From JBEIQE01 sp040376705 (GTDB lineage: Bacteria; Pseudomonadota; Alphaproteobacteria; UBA2400), in contig JBEIQE010000001.1 in assembly GCA_040376705.1 (NCBI GenBank), positions 124,001 through 188,000 on the forward strand: a stretch of 64,000 bases of DNA. The letters run 5' to 3'. Shown piece by piece: positions 50,476-59,022 of the stretch. The notes under the pieces are model-generated. The model searched no databases and was not told the DNA's origin. It saw nothing but the letters and a program-made list of their open reading frames with translations. Both the position numbers and the translations under genes were made by a program. Within the stretch, counting starts at the first letter, position 1. The number at the start of each line of letters is the position of its first letter.

Positions 50476-51246
50476 TTAATGCTCGATCACCAGCGCGTCA
50501 CGCAGATAAACGCAGGTGAGAATGGTGAAGATCAGAGCCTGTAAACCAGCCACAAACAGCTCGAGAGCAATAAGCGCCACGTTTACAAGCAGGGGAACAA
50601 GGCCAAAAGCCATGAGTGTGATGCTGCCAGAAGTAAGCAGGCCGAGAGCGAAGTAAGCAAACACCTTGAGCACCATGTGGCCGGCCATCATGTTGGCGAA
50701 CAGACGGACTGCAAGGGTGATGGGGCGTACGAGGTAAGAGAACAACTCAAGCAGAAAAATCATCGGCGCCATGACTTTGGGCACACCCGGCGGCAGGAAG
50801 CGGCTGAGGAAATGCGTACCATGAATAGAGAAACCCAGCAGCGTGATAAAGATGAACAGCGCCACCGCCATGGTCAGCGTTACAATAATATGGCTGGTGT
50901 AGGTGAACGAGCCGGGGATCATGCCCAGAATGTTACCGAGCAGTACAAGGAAGAAGATGGCGAAGACGAGAGGGAAGTACTTCATCCCCTCGGGGCCTGC
51001 GTTTTCGCGCACGATACCAGCAATACCTTCGTAAGCCATTTCGGCAGCCGACTGCATGCGGTTAGGAATAAGGTCGCGGTGCTTGCTTGCGATCAGGAAG
51101 AACAGGCCGATGAGAGCCACGGCAATGGTCATATAAAGAGAAGAGTTGGTATAGGCGAGATTGAACCCACCGATGTTCAGCTCGAACAGCGGGTTAATCG
51201 CAAACTGCGAGATCGGGTCGATATGGAAGCTACCTTCTTCGGCCAC
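50476..51246 (-). CDS. atpB: ATP synthase Fo subunit a
   Basis: This 256-residue subunit has about six helices and the essential Arg in RPITLAVRLFANMMAGH, which works opposite the c-subunit Glu in proton transfer. Conserved ends such as LIFTILTCVYLRDAL are present. It lies 10 bases after atpI and 24 bases before atpE. Confidence 0.97.
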   Translation of the reverse strand: MAEEGSFHIDPISQFAINPLFELNIGGFNLAYTNSSLYMTIAVALIGLFFLIASKHRDLIPNRMQSAAEMAYEGIAGIVRENAGPEGMKYFPLVFAIFFLVLLGNILGMIPGSFTYTSHIIVTLTMAVALFIFITLLGFSIHGTHFLSRFLPPGVPKVMAPMIFLLELFSYLVRPITLAVRLFANMMAGHMVLKVFAYFALGLLTSGSITLMAFGLVPLLVNVALIALELFVAGLQALIFTILTCVYLRDALVIEH

Positions 51247-51256
51247 GCTTTATTCC

Positions 51257-51580
51257 TCACTCGTCTTTCTTTTTCATACCTACCGAGTAATCGCTTGCGC
51301 CCAAACTCGACCGGTACAAGTTCCACATGCCAACCGCAAAGCCCAGAATTAGGCCAAGCAGCATGAAGAGGGGTTTTACTTCCAGCCAGCGGTCAAGTCC
51401 GATACCTAAAAAGGTGCAGACAAGAACCGCTACGCCCAGTTCGAACCCGGCCTGCATGCCACGGCCAGCATGACCGGGTGTAGAAGGCTGGGCCTCTGGC
51501 ACCAAACCCGCGTCAACGCGAGCTTCGTGGATGCGCTTGCCCAGATCCTGCAGTTCCTTATCGGTACCCGTATCCGGCAT
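51257..51580 (-). CDS. atpI: AtpI-like ATP synthase assembly protein
   Basis: This 107-residue protein has a charged N-terminus (1-45) and two helices (about 47-65 and 73-92) with the family pattern GIGLDRWLEVKPLFMLLG. AtpI helps c-ring assembly and possibly Mg transport. It heads the Fo operon. The gap upstream (51581-51651) should carry the operon promoter. Confidence 0.9.
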   Translation of the reverse strand: MPDTGTDKELQDLGKRIHEARVDAGLVPEAQPSTPGHAGRGMQAGFELGVAVLVCTFLGIGLDRWLEVKPLFMLLGLILGFAVGMWNLYRSSLGASDYSVGMKKKDE

Positions 51581-51651
51581 GTGCTAACCCCTGCTGCCAG
51601 CACAAAAAGTCCTGTCAGCGAGGCGGAAATTATTGATTTTATGGGCTTCTG

Positions 51652-52878
51652 TCAAGCTGGCGTTGCAGCATTTCTTTTCGGGAGCAAATGATAGCTTAAA
51701 CGCGGTTTTACGGGGTCAAATCCCATTAGCTCCGGATTGGTGAACGCTGCGGCATCAGCCAGTTGGCCTGCCAGAGGCCTGATGTTTTCGGGAATCATGT
51801 CGAATTCCCTTGCGGCCATTTGCTTGAGACCCCGCAGGGTGTCTTGCAGCATCCCGGTCACGCCCCGGTTAAGCGTATAGGCTTTGGCGAACAGGGCGAT
51901 TTCGGCCAGTTCATCGCCAAACATCTGCGCAATATTGGGTGAGAGGTTTTGCGCGCGCAGGTGTCCGGTGGCTTCAACCGCCAGCCAGCGGGGCGGTTTC
52001 TCGCCTATATGTGTATAAAGCGCAAAAAGGCGCAGGGCGGTGGTATTGGGGTTGCCGTGATCGAGCTGAGCAAGCGACAGGCCGGGGCTGAAGCCGTAAA
52101 TGGGTGTGAGCTCAAACTGCGTGCTCATATGCGAGATGATGCGCGCTGCGGCATGCGCCGCCGAGCCGCCAAAGACAGTCTGATAAAGCGTAAGGCCGTT
52201 ATGCTCTGCATCGCGCTCGGCCAGTGTTTGGGCCAGAAGTGGTTTGGTCTCCTTATGATTGCGCAGCTGCAGCAGGTGGGTGAGCTCATGCGCTTCGGAC
52301 ATAACCTTGAAATCATCGCCCGGCAGCCACAGCTGGCGCTCGGCACAGGCGATGACTTTGGGCTGGGTCAGGTGCTCACTATCCGTTAGTAAGATGGCGC
52401 AGGTAGGAATGATATCGCCCGCCAGCCGATGCGGTAAGGCAGAGGTTATATGGTTATGATGACTGCCCAGCCGCAGGGGCGGGGCACTCGGTGCTTCCAG
52501 AGCTACATAATTTGTATAGGTGGTAAAGCCAGTATGCTCGGCTACAGCTAAGGCCACGTCACTGCTGGCAAGCTCGGGCAGCGGGAGTTTATGTGCAGCA
52601 ACCTGCTGCGCAATGGCGCCTGCGCGCAGCGCCATCATCTCGGCATATTGCGTACCCAGGGGATTGATCTGGCGGTAGTTCTTGGGGTGTGGAGGCAGCT
52701 CATCTTCATGCACCAGAACAACGGGGATGCCTGCAAGCTGCGAGAATTCTGTTTCAGTAAGTGGTAGGCGATTGAGGTGTGAGGCGCGATCAGTATGCTC
52801 TACCGCCCATGGGGCCGAACGCGCAGCCTCGCAGATTTCCACCCACGGTGTGTCGTAGTTGATAACCGGATCGCCCAT
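51652..52878 (-). CDS. Zincin-like protein with HELTH motif, unknown family
   Basis: This 408-residue, apparently cytosolic protein (no signal peptide) contains HELTH at residues 197-201, an HExxH zinc-protease signature inside a helix (SEAHELTHLLQLR). Acidic candidates for a third ligand follow 20-28 residues later (ERDAEHN, Glu221/Glu225). The N-terminal 180 residues are unrecognised. A metalloprotease is likely, but the subfamily and substrate are unknown. It stands alone between the atp operon and the SCO gene. Confidence 0.6.
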   Translation of the reverse strand: MGDPVINYDTPWVEICEAARSAPWAVEHTDRASHLNRLPLTETEFSQLAGIPVVLVHEDELPPHPKNYRQINPLGTQYAEMMALRAGAIAQQVAAHKLPLPELASSDVALAVAEHTGFTTYTNYVALEAPSAPPLRLGSHHNHITSALPHRLAGDIIPTCAILLTDSEHLTQPKVIACAERQLWLPGDDFKVMSEAHELTHLLQLRNHKETKPLLAQTLAERDAEHNGLTLYQTVFGGSAAHAAARIISHMSTQFELTPIYGFSPGLSLAQLDHGNPNTTALRLFALYTHIGEKPPRWLAVEATGHLRAQNLSPNIAQMFGDELAEIALFAKAYTLNRGVTGMLQDTLRGLKQMAAREFDMIPENIRPLAGQLADAAAFTNPELMGFDPVKPRLSYHLLPKRNAATPA

Positions 52879-52947
52879 TTAATACCCTGCTCGTTTTTAT
52901 TGAGCATAGGGTGGGCTTACGCTGCGCTGAGGTCAAGCGCTCATATA

Positions 52948-53577
52948 TTAATGTGAAGCGATTTCGGCCTTGATGGTGTTGGCAATTTCCTGCGGGTCGG
53001 TACCAGCGCGGAAAACGCTCACATACTTGCCGTCCGGCCCCATGAGGTACAGGAAGCTCGAGTGGTCCATCAGGTATTCGTCATCACCCGGGTCTGTTTC
53101 GGTCGCGCGGGCGTAGTAGACCTTATAGGCGCGCGCTACGGCGGCAATCTGCTCGGGTGTGCCGGTGAGGCCGGTAATATTATTGCCGAACTGGCGTACG
53201 TATTCGCCCATCTTGGCGGGGGTGTCGCGTTCAGGGTCAACGGTAATCAGTACGATATTGGTTTTATCGGCTACGGCAGGGCCGCCAAGGTCAAGCGCGG
53301 TCGCGGCATTCTGCAGCTCGGTGGGGCAGATATCCGGGCAGAAAGTAAAGCCGAACAGAACCAGCATGTATTTGCCGTGGAAGTCCTTATCGGTTTTGGT
53401 GGTGCCATCGCCAGCAGTGAGGGTGAATGGTCCGCCTATCTGTACAGCGGGGGCGTTGGGGTCGACCATGCTCTGGCCGTTGCGTGCAGTGCCTGCGCTG
53501 CCGGAGGTGTTATGGGCAATTGCCGGAACGATAGCGGCGGCAGCCAGAAGCACGACAATAAGAGCAAGAATGCGCAT
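52948..53577 (-). CDS. SCO1/SenC-family copper chaperone
   Basis: This 209-residue thioredoxin-fold protein is exported through an N-terminal signal or anchor (residues 1-21). The copper ligands are present: CPDIC (Cys80 and Cys84) and the distal His172 (DHSSF). SCO proteins load CuA in cytochrome c oxidase. GCAGGAGA precedes the ATG. No oxidase genes are nearby. Confidence 0.92.
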   Translation of the reverse strand: MRILALIVVLLAAAAIVPAIAHNTSGSAGTARNGQSMVDPNAPAVQIGGPFTLTAGDGTTKTDKDFHGKYMLVLFGFTFCPDICPTELQNAATALDLGGPAVADKTNIVLITVDPERDTPAKMGEYVRQFGNNITGLTGTPEQIAAVARAYKVYYARATETDPGDDEYLMDHSSFLYLMGPDGKYVSVFRAGTDPQEIANTIKAEIASH

Positions 53578-53719
53578 GATAAATCTCCTGCCGCATAATT
53601 AACACATTAGCGGCGCGAGGAAAGCGGCTTATGCGCGCAGGTGCGGGGTCGATTTATCTTGTTGTTGGCGCCTGTGGTTTGATATGCCTCAGGAACTTAA
53701 TTACACAGGGGAAAATCAC

Positions 53720-54229
53720 ATGGGCAAAAAAGGCACCGATGGTCGCAGGACCTCAGGCATTACACCTACTCAGGTGATGAACGAGCTGAGCCAGCATGGC
53801 TTTGTGCTGGTAACCATCGATCCTAATCAGGCCAAACCCCCTAATGCATCGCGCCAAAAGGGGAAAGCGACAACTGCTTTCCGTAAAAACGGTACAGCAA
53901 CTCAAAATCAATTTAGGGGTCAAGTCCGTCAGCAGGAAGCCGCCGCAGCTGAAGCACAGGCTAAAGAAGCGGCCGAGAGAAATCAAACCGGACGCAAGAA
54001 TGGCGTGCGGGTGACTGAGCATGAGGTTGAAGATGTCGTAGTGCGCCATCATGAAATTGCAACCAGTCGTACAGGTAAATCAATCCGTATGGTACGCGCG
54101 CAAGACAGAGTTGAAGTGCTGCTGCCGGTTGATGACCATATGACCGATAACGCACTCAAGGCCATCCAGCAAAAAACGGGCGTGCGGCTCAGCCATTTGC
54201 AGCAGCTGCAGCACAAGAATATTCTTTAG
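53720..54229 (+). CDS. Hypothetical soluble protein
   Basis: This 169-residue hydrophilic protein has a basic, Gln/Ala-rich middle (about 45-85) and a more structured C-terminal part (about 95-169). I recognise no family. ATG 53720 is chosen because AGGGGAAAA precedes it, although an in-frame start exists at 53684. The final bases overlap the convergent flavoprotein gene by 4. Confidence 0.6.
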   Translation: MGKKGTDGRRTSGITPTQVMNELSQHGFVLVTIDPNQAKPPNASRQKGKATTAFRKNGTATQNQFRGQVRQQEAAAAEAQAKEAAERNQTGRKNGVRVTEHEVEDVVVRHHEIATSRTGKSIRMVRAQDRVEVLLPVDDHMTDNALKAIQQKTGVRLSHLQQLQHKNIL

Positions 54230-55413
54230 AGTATTGATGTTGCCGCTTTTACAGCGGTACTGAAAGTCGCCTGCAGGAGATAGCCTCCTGTAGGCGCTTC
54301 CCAGTCAAGCATTTCGCCGATGGCATAAACGCCGGGCAGTTTCTTCAACATAAAATTCTCATCGACCTCGGCATGGGCAATACCGCCTGCGCTTGAGATT
54401 GCACGCTCAAGCCCTGCTGCTTGTGTCGTTTTAAGAGGCAGATTTTTAATGAGCTGCGCCAATGCGGTGGGCGAGAGGGCTTTGCGTTGTTCGGCTGTAG
54501 TTACCTCATGCACAAGGCTGGCGGCTGCGGGTGTAAGGCCTGCCACCTTTTTAAGATACGTACTGAAAGACTGGCTGCCTTGACCCGCTGCAAGGCGCGC
54601 GGCCAGCTCATCAGGCAATACACCCGGACGCAGGTCGATGTTTAGCTGCGCACTGCCATTCGCCTCAATCGCTTTGCGGATGCGTGATGACAGCGCATAA
54701 ACCGCACCACCCTCAATACCCATTTGCGTGAGCATGATCTCGCCCTGAACGCTCTGCTCACCAATCGATAAGGTCACCGGCTTAAGCGGTTGCCCGGCAA
54801 AGCGGCTGGCAAAAGTTTCGCTCCATGGCATCAGGAATCCGCTATTTGCAGGCGCGAAGGGCGTAACGCTAATGCCCTTGGCGCGCAGGTGCGCAGCCCA
54901 GCTGCCATCGCTCCCCAGCTTGGGCCATGAGGCGCCGCCAAGAGCCAGCACTGTAACATCAGCCTTAAACGGAGCGCCATTGAACAGCAGCTCGCCGGCT
55001 GCATTCCAGCCTTGCCAGTCATGCTGCATTTTAAATTGCACGCCTTGTGCGGTAAGGCGTTTGCTCCATGCGCGCAGTAGTGGCGAGGCTTTAAGTGCCT
55101 TAGGAAAGACGCGGCCAGAAGTGCCTACGAATGTCTCTTCACCCAAAGCCTCACACCATGCGCGCAGGTGAGCAGGTGTGAATCGTTCAATAGCAGGCTT
55201 GAGCCAGTCTGCCGCTTCAGCATAGCGGGCGATAAATTTATCCATCGGCTCTGAATGCGTGATGTTAAGCCCGCCACGCCCCGCCATGAGGAACTTGCGG
55301 CCCAGGGTTGGCTTGCGCTCGAACACGGTAACGCTTTGGCCTGCAGTGGCCAGTACTTCGGCCGCCATAAGGCCGCCCGGCCCGCCGCCGATAATCGCGA
55401 TGGTCTTGCTCAT
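54226..55413 (-). CDS. HI0933-like/TIGR03862-type FAD-dependent oxidoreductase
   Basis: This 395-residue flavoprotein has an N-terminal FAD-binding Rossmann motif (IIGGGPGGLMAAEVLA), GRKFLMAGRGGLNITHSE typical of HI0933/BaiN-type proteins, LALGGASWPKLGSDG, and a C-terminal FAD segment (GVYAIGEMLDWEAPTGGYLLQ). It belongs to the shorter 'PP_4765' branch. The substrate is unknown. It ends a four-gene operon starting at 57383. Confidence 0.92.
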   Translation of the reverse strand: MSKTIAIIGGGPGGLMAAEVLATAGQSVTVFERKPTLGRKFLMAGRGGLNITHSEPMDKFIARYAEAADWLKPAIERFTPAHLRAWCEALGEETFVGTSGRVFPKALKASPLLRAWSKRLTAQGVQFKMQHDWQGWNAAGELLFNGAPFKADVTVLALGGASWPKLGSDGSWAAHLRAKGISVTPFAPANSGFLMPWSETFASRFAGQPLKPVTLSIGEQSVQGEIMLTQMGIEGGAVYALSSRIRKAIEANGSAQLNIDLRPGVLPDELAARLAAGQGSQSFSTYLKKVAGLTPAAASLVHEVTTAEQRKALSPTALAQLIKNLPLKTTQAAGLERAISSAGGIAHAEVDENFMLKKLPGVYAIGEMLDWEAPTGGYLLQATFSTAVKAATSIL

Positions 55414-55415
55414 GT

Positions 55416-56252
55416 TCAGGCCAGCGCCATGCCAGTATCGCTACGGCTTATGGCATCGTGGCGTGAGATCTGCTTTTGCAGATCGGGGTGAATGGCTGAG
55501 CGCCCATAGCTGCCAACATAAGTACAGGTAGCAAAAGGCTCGGCCTTCGCCTGATAGGCAGCAAGCCACTTGGCAAAAACGCCAGCACTTTTCTCGCTGT
55601 TAAAAGGATAGAGGTGTGCAGGCGGGCGGGGCTGATTGCAGCGCCAGGGCTTGGGTGTAAGCCGCGCCCTGAAGCTTTGCTGTTCTTTGCAGAGAAAAAC
55701 GTAGAGGCGGTCGCTGCCCAGTTCCTTGAGCCAGTCGAAGGCGCGTACATCCGGCGCAATCGGCGCATGACTGAAGATATAGCGCAGGCCCGCCGCCGTG
55801 CGGTAAACGCGCGCGCCCATGTCGGGGTGCTGCATCAGCCATGTAGTGAGGGTGAAAATGGCTTCAGACTCTGTCAGCGCCTTATGCTGGCCCAATACCT
55901 TCATGAATTTAGCAAACCAGGTAGCGCGCGGCAGGTCGATATCTGCAATCATCATGTTATCGCTGTTCAGCACGAGGCAGCCATAACGGTTGCGGGTAAT
56001 ACCGCTGTGCTCATCAATCTTTTCAATCAGCTCTTCGGGCAGGTCACGGGTGCTGTAGGTGTATTCACTTGCCCAGCGGATATCTCCTTTCAGCATCAGG
56101 CGGCTGGCCAGATCTTCAAGTTTGCTGCGCGCGCTCTGCTCGGCATCTGCATGACTAATGTTCGAGCCGCCCCATTTCTTAAGGCGCAGGGAAACATCTT
56201 CGGCAGCAACAATCGAGCGTTCGGCGCTGGCCCAGAATTGGTAGAGTTTCAT
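55416..56252 (-). CDS. Conserved-looking protein of unknown function
   Basis: This 278-residue soluble protein looks like a widely conserved uncharacterised family I cannot name. Notable segments are LVLNSDNMMIADIDLP (about 93-108), RVYRTAAGLRYIFSHAPI (about 149-166), and FRARLTPKPWRC (about 195-206). The acidic DID pair followed later by a basic/His segment vaguely recalls primase-polymerase motifs, but this is not firm. It overlaps the upstream TPR gene by 4 bases and precedes the flavoprotein by 2 bases. Confidence 0.6.
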   Translation of the reverse strand: MKLYQFWASAERSIVAAEDVSLRLKKWGGSNISHADAEQSARSKLEDLASRLMLKGDIRWASEYTYSTRDLPEELIEKIDEHSGITRNRYGCLVLNSDNMMIADIDLPRATWFAKFMKVLGQHKALTESEAIFTLTTWLMQHPDMGARVYRTAAGLRYIFSHAPIAPDVRAFDWLKELGSDRLYVFLCKEQQSFRARLTPKPWRCNQPRPPAHLYPFNSEKSAGVFAKWLAAYQAKAEPFATCTYVGSYGRSAIHPDLQKQISRHDAISRSDTGMALA

Positions 56253-56833
56253 TGGTTCCCTATCATGCTTTCGGCCTCATTCACTTCTTTAACGCGGCGC
56301 TCGAGGTTAACAGCGCGCAGGTCAAACGCCCAGCTGGTCTGGTCGGGTCGCAGGGCGATAGCGCGGTTATAGTCAGCTACCGCTAAGTCAAACTGCTGCA
56401 GGGTGCGGTAGGCCCGTGCACGCTTATGATAAAGCGTACCATCTGGTGGGGTGGTGTTAATCGCGGTGGTGAGCAGCTCAATGGCGGTATAGGCATCGTT
56501 CTTGCCGCCCGGGTCATCGGTTTCAAGGCGGGCGAGGGCGCGGCCGTTGAGTGCGTCAACATCCTTGGGGTTGCTGGCTATCCGGCCGTTATAAATCATG
56601 ATGGCAGCTGCCAGCAGGTCTTCGGTACCAACGATGTTGCCAGTCAGTTTTGCTTCCATGGCCTTGCGGACAATTTCATCGGGGTCGGCTGCTGCATCGC
56701 CGGAGGTAGGCGGCAGGCTGGGCAGGGCGCCCGGAATACGCAGCACGTTATCAGCCGGTGTTGGCAGGCCGCTGGCCAAGGCAGGCGCTGCCATAACAAT
56801 AAGCGAGAGAGCGAGCGACAGCAGCCTGAGCAT
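56249..56833 (-). CDS. Secreted TPR-repeat protein B
   Basis: This 194-residue protein has a Sec signal peptide (cleavage near ALASG, residue 21) and two or three tetratricopeptide-like repeats (LYHKRARAYRTLQQFDLAVADYNRAIALRP is the clearest region). It likely mediates protein-protein contacts in the periplasm. It resembles the upstream gene product, especially at the C-terminus (W..DLRA.N.ERR.KE), so the two are tandem duplicates. Confidence 0.8.
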   Translation of the reverse strand: MLRLLSLALSLIVMAAPALASGLPTPADNVLRIPGALPSLPPTSGDAAADPDEIVRKAMEAKLTGNIVGTEDLLAAAIMIYNGRIASNPKDVDALNGRALARLETDDPGGKNDAYTAIELLTTAINTTPPDGTLYHKRARAYRTLQQFDLAVADYNRAIALRPDQTSWAFDLRAVNLERRVKEVNEAESMIGNQ

Positions 56834-56834
56834 C

Positions 56835-57383
56835 TTACTCGCCTAAAGTTTCTTTCAGGCGGCGCTCGGCATTCATCGCGCGCAGGTCGCTCTGCCAGTT
56901 AGTGCGCTCGGGATTAAGCTTGATCGCCATTTCATAATCTTTGGTCGCCTCGTCATATTTATCAAGGGTGCGGTATGCCACAGCGCGGCTATGGTAGAGC
57001 TTGGCGTCATCCGGCTTGGCGGTAATGCGGGCTGTGGTTATTTCGATAACCTTTTCGGCATCAGCCGCTGCGGTCGGGTCTTTAATCTCAATCTTGGCGA
57101 GGGCGCGGCTGTTTAGCGCATCGAGGTGTTCGGGCTCTGCTGTAATCATGCCATCGTAAATCACAATCGCCTGACGGTAAAAACCGCCTGCTTCTTCTTC
57201 CTTGCCGTCCATATTGGCAACCATGCCCTGCATCATGAGGCCAGCTGCTTCCAGCTGCTGCTTGACGTTATCCGGCATCTGGCGGGCCTGCTCTGGCGTG
57301 CTGACGGGGGCTGCAGCTTCATTTGCCAATACCGGCAAAGCAAAAGCGACGCAGAATGCCAAAGATAACAGTAAAGGTCGCAT
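56835..57383 (-). CDS. Secreted TPR-repeat protein A
   Basis: This 182-residue protein has a signal peptide (cleavage near VLANE, residue 21) and TPR-like repeats, the best at about 125-160 (LYHSRAVAYRTLDKYDEATKDYEMAIKLNP area). GGAGG lies 5 bases before ATG 57383, which is chosen over a longer frame. It is the first gene of an operon and the paralogue of the next gene, 1 base downstream. Confidence 0.82.
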   Translation of the reverse strand: MRPLLLSLAFCVAFALPVLANEAAAPVSTPEQARQMPDNVKQQLEAAGLMMQGMVANMDGKEEEAGGFYRQAIVIYDGMITAEPEHLDALNSRALAKIEIKDPTAAADAEKVIEITTARITAKPDDAKLYHSRAVAYRTLDKYDEATKDYEMAIKLNPERTNWQSDLRAMNAERRLKETLGE

Positions 57384-57475
57384 AAGAGCCTCCGTTTTAA
57401 AGATAAAACCAGCATAGGCCCAAAAAGAAGGGGCAGCAAGTGCGCTGCCCCAGTTTACCACCCATGCTGTAACTC

Positions 57476-58243
57476 TTAAAGATTAGGCATCATCGCTGCT
57501 ACTAGCGGGTGCCTTACAATATCAGTATCGGCCAGCCTGACCACCGCAATGCCGTCTACCTTGGCGAGGCGCCCGGCGATATCAGCAAAACCGGACATGC
57601 CATCGAGCAGGTCGCTCTGGCCGGGATCACCGGTCAGCACCATGGTCGAGTGCCAGCCAAGGCGGGTGAGCAGCATTTTAAGCTGCGGGTAGGTGCAGTT
57701 CTGCGCCTCATCAATGACCACAAAGGCATTATTGAGGGTGCGACCACGCATGTAACCCACTGGCGCAATCTCGATCTGGCCATCCAGCATCATCGCTTTA
57801 AGGCGCTTGGCCCCGAGGCGGTCGTTCAGGCAGTCATAAAGCGGGCGCAGGTAGGGCGCCATCTTCTCGTTGAGATCACCGGGCAGGAACCCGAGGGTCT
57901 CGCCAGCCTCAATCGCGGGGCGGGAGAGGATGATGCGGTCGACCTTGCCAGCCTCCAGTGCTTCTACTGCAGCGCTAATCGCAAGGTAGGTTTTGCCAGT
58001 ACCCGCGGGGCCCAGCGCCAAGGTCAGGTTATGGGTTGCCATGGCATCCATCAGTTCCTGCTGATTGGGGCTCTTGGCGCGAACTTTTTTGACGTAGCCC
58101 TGATCACGGCGTTCTTCGGGTAATGCATGCACATTGCCGTGTTTGCCTTTGGCTTTGTCATGCGGGTGCCAGTTGCCAGCATCCACCTCGCTGTAACTGA
58201 CCGACTGCAGATGACGCGTGTTCTTCTTACCCATTTTACCCAT
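57476..58243 (-). CDS. phoH: PhoH-family ATPase
   Basis: This 255-residue P-loop NTPase has Walker A GPAGTGKTYLA (residues about 78-88), ILSRPAIEAGETLGFLPGD, and Walker B FVVIDEAQN, then LTGDPGQSD. PhoH proteins are helicase-like ATPases linked to RNA metabolism or phosphate stress. The N-terminus is short and lacks a KH domain. AGGAGA precedes the ATG. An intrinsic terminator on the same strand lies upstream (58298-58327), which suggests control by attenuation or a separate leader RNA. Confidence 0.92.
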   Translation of the reverse strand: MGKMGKKNTRHLQSVSYSEVDAGNWHPHDKAKGKHGNVHALPEERRDQGYVKKVRAKSPNQQELMDAMATHNLTLALGPAGTGKTYLAISAAVEALEAGKVDRIILSRPAIEAGETLGFLPGDLNEKMAPYLRPLYDCLNDRLGAKRLKAMMLDGQIEIAPVGYMRGRTLNNAFVVIDEAQNCTYPQLKMLLTRLGWHSTMVLTGDPGQSDLLDGMSGFADIAGRLAKVDGIAVVRLADTDIVRHPLVAAMMPNL

Positions 58244-58297
58244 GAAGTTCTCCTACGGTTGGTGAACAGGGCCCCAAAACGGCTTCTTCGAGTCGCA

Positions 58298-58327
58298 ATA
58301 AAAAACACCCCAGCAAGCTGGGGTGTT
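58298..58327 (-). terminator. Intrinsic terminator upstream of phoH
   Basis: An 11-pair stem (58304-58314 with 58317-58327) is followed on the minus strand by TTTTTTATT. It points toward phoH and lies 55 bases before its start, so it cannot end phoH itself. It must end a separate RNA or attenuate the phoH transcript. Confidence 0.85.
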
Positions 58328-58500
58328 GAAGTTTGGCAGTCGTTTTGGAGATGCGCGACGCCTGGGGACCTGCTGTGCAGGGCGGGCCATCGGGCCCGGA
58401 TCCAGATTTACAGGGTGGTAGGTAATCCAATAACACCTCACACAACCAAGCGTTCATCACACAAGGTAACGCTCTCATGGATTTGGCAGGCTGTCACTCC
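58298..58500 (-). ncRNA. Candidate structured leader or small RNA upstream of phoH
   Basis: Upstream of the terminator the minus strand offers several hairpins. AGCGTT/AACGCT flanks a 13-base loop (about 58453-58477). GATTAC pairs with GTAAATC with one bulge (about 58406-58430). GGGCC/GGCCC closes a tetraloop (about 58384-58398), and CCTGC/GCAGG closes a 3-base loop (about 58369-58382). Together with the terminator this looks like a structured RNA of up to about 200 bases. I cannot match it to a known family (6S, SRP, tmRNA or RNase P signatures are absent). The 5' end is undetermined. Confidence 0.3.
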
Positions 58501-58631
58501 CAATTCGTGTGAAGACTCTGAGATAAGCCACTGACTCATAGGCAGTGTTGCGCAGTTGCCCTCGTATTTGAGAACTGTTATATAACGGCAATGCTGTGTT
58601 GCAGCAAAACCCATTCAAAAGGTCATTGAAA

Positions 58632-58850
58632 ATGAAGGTAACTTCCGGATTCGCCGTATTGGCTGTTGCAGCTGCTGGTTTGGTTGGTGTTTATGCGCCG
58701 CCAGCCACAGTGGCGGTAGAAGGTGTAAAGCAGTTTTTCAATATCTCGAAGGGTGTGAATGCTCAATTGGCTGGTGATGCGCCCGCAGCGTTACCGGCGG
58801 CCAAACCGCTTCCTGCCAAAGCTGTGAAGCTTGAAGAGTACAAGCGCTAA
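58632..58850 (+). CDS. Small secreted or membrane protein, 72 residues
   Basis: The product has a signal-peptide-like N-terminus (residues 1-22, hydrophobic core VLAVAAAGLVGVYA), then a short Ala/Pro/Lys-rich mature part. ATG 58632 is preferred over an in-frame ATG 36 bases earlier. It is divergent from the phoH leader and stands alone before minC. The function is unknown. Confidence 0.55.
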   Translation: MKVTSGFAVLAVAAAGLVGVYAPPATVAVEGVKQFFNISKGVNAQLAGDAPAALPAAKPLPAKAVKLEEYKR

Positions 58851-59022
58851 AAACTACTGCGAATCAGCCGGTTCGGGGTTTTGCTTGTCTTAATATAATC
58901 AAGAGTGCAAAAACCTGTGGATAACTCACGATCTTAACCCCTATCTCATTGACACGCTTCCGATTCGGCTGGGATTGCTGTGACGAGATAGCCACGATGT
59001 GTGGCAACAGGGGATTTTGCGC

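Noticed and set aside
58236..58478. Minus-strand ORF of 80 codons upstream of phoH
   Set aside because: It runs through the terminator hairpin and has Cys/Pro-rich noise-like composition. The region is better read as an RNA leader.
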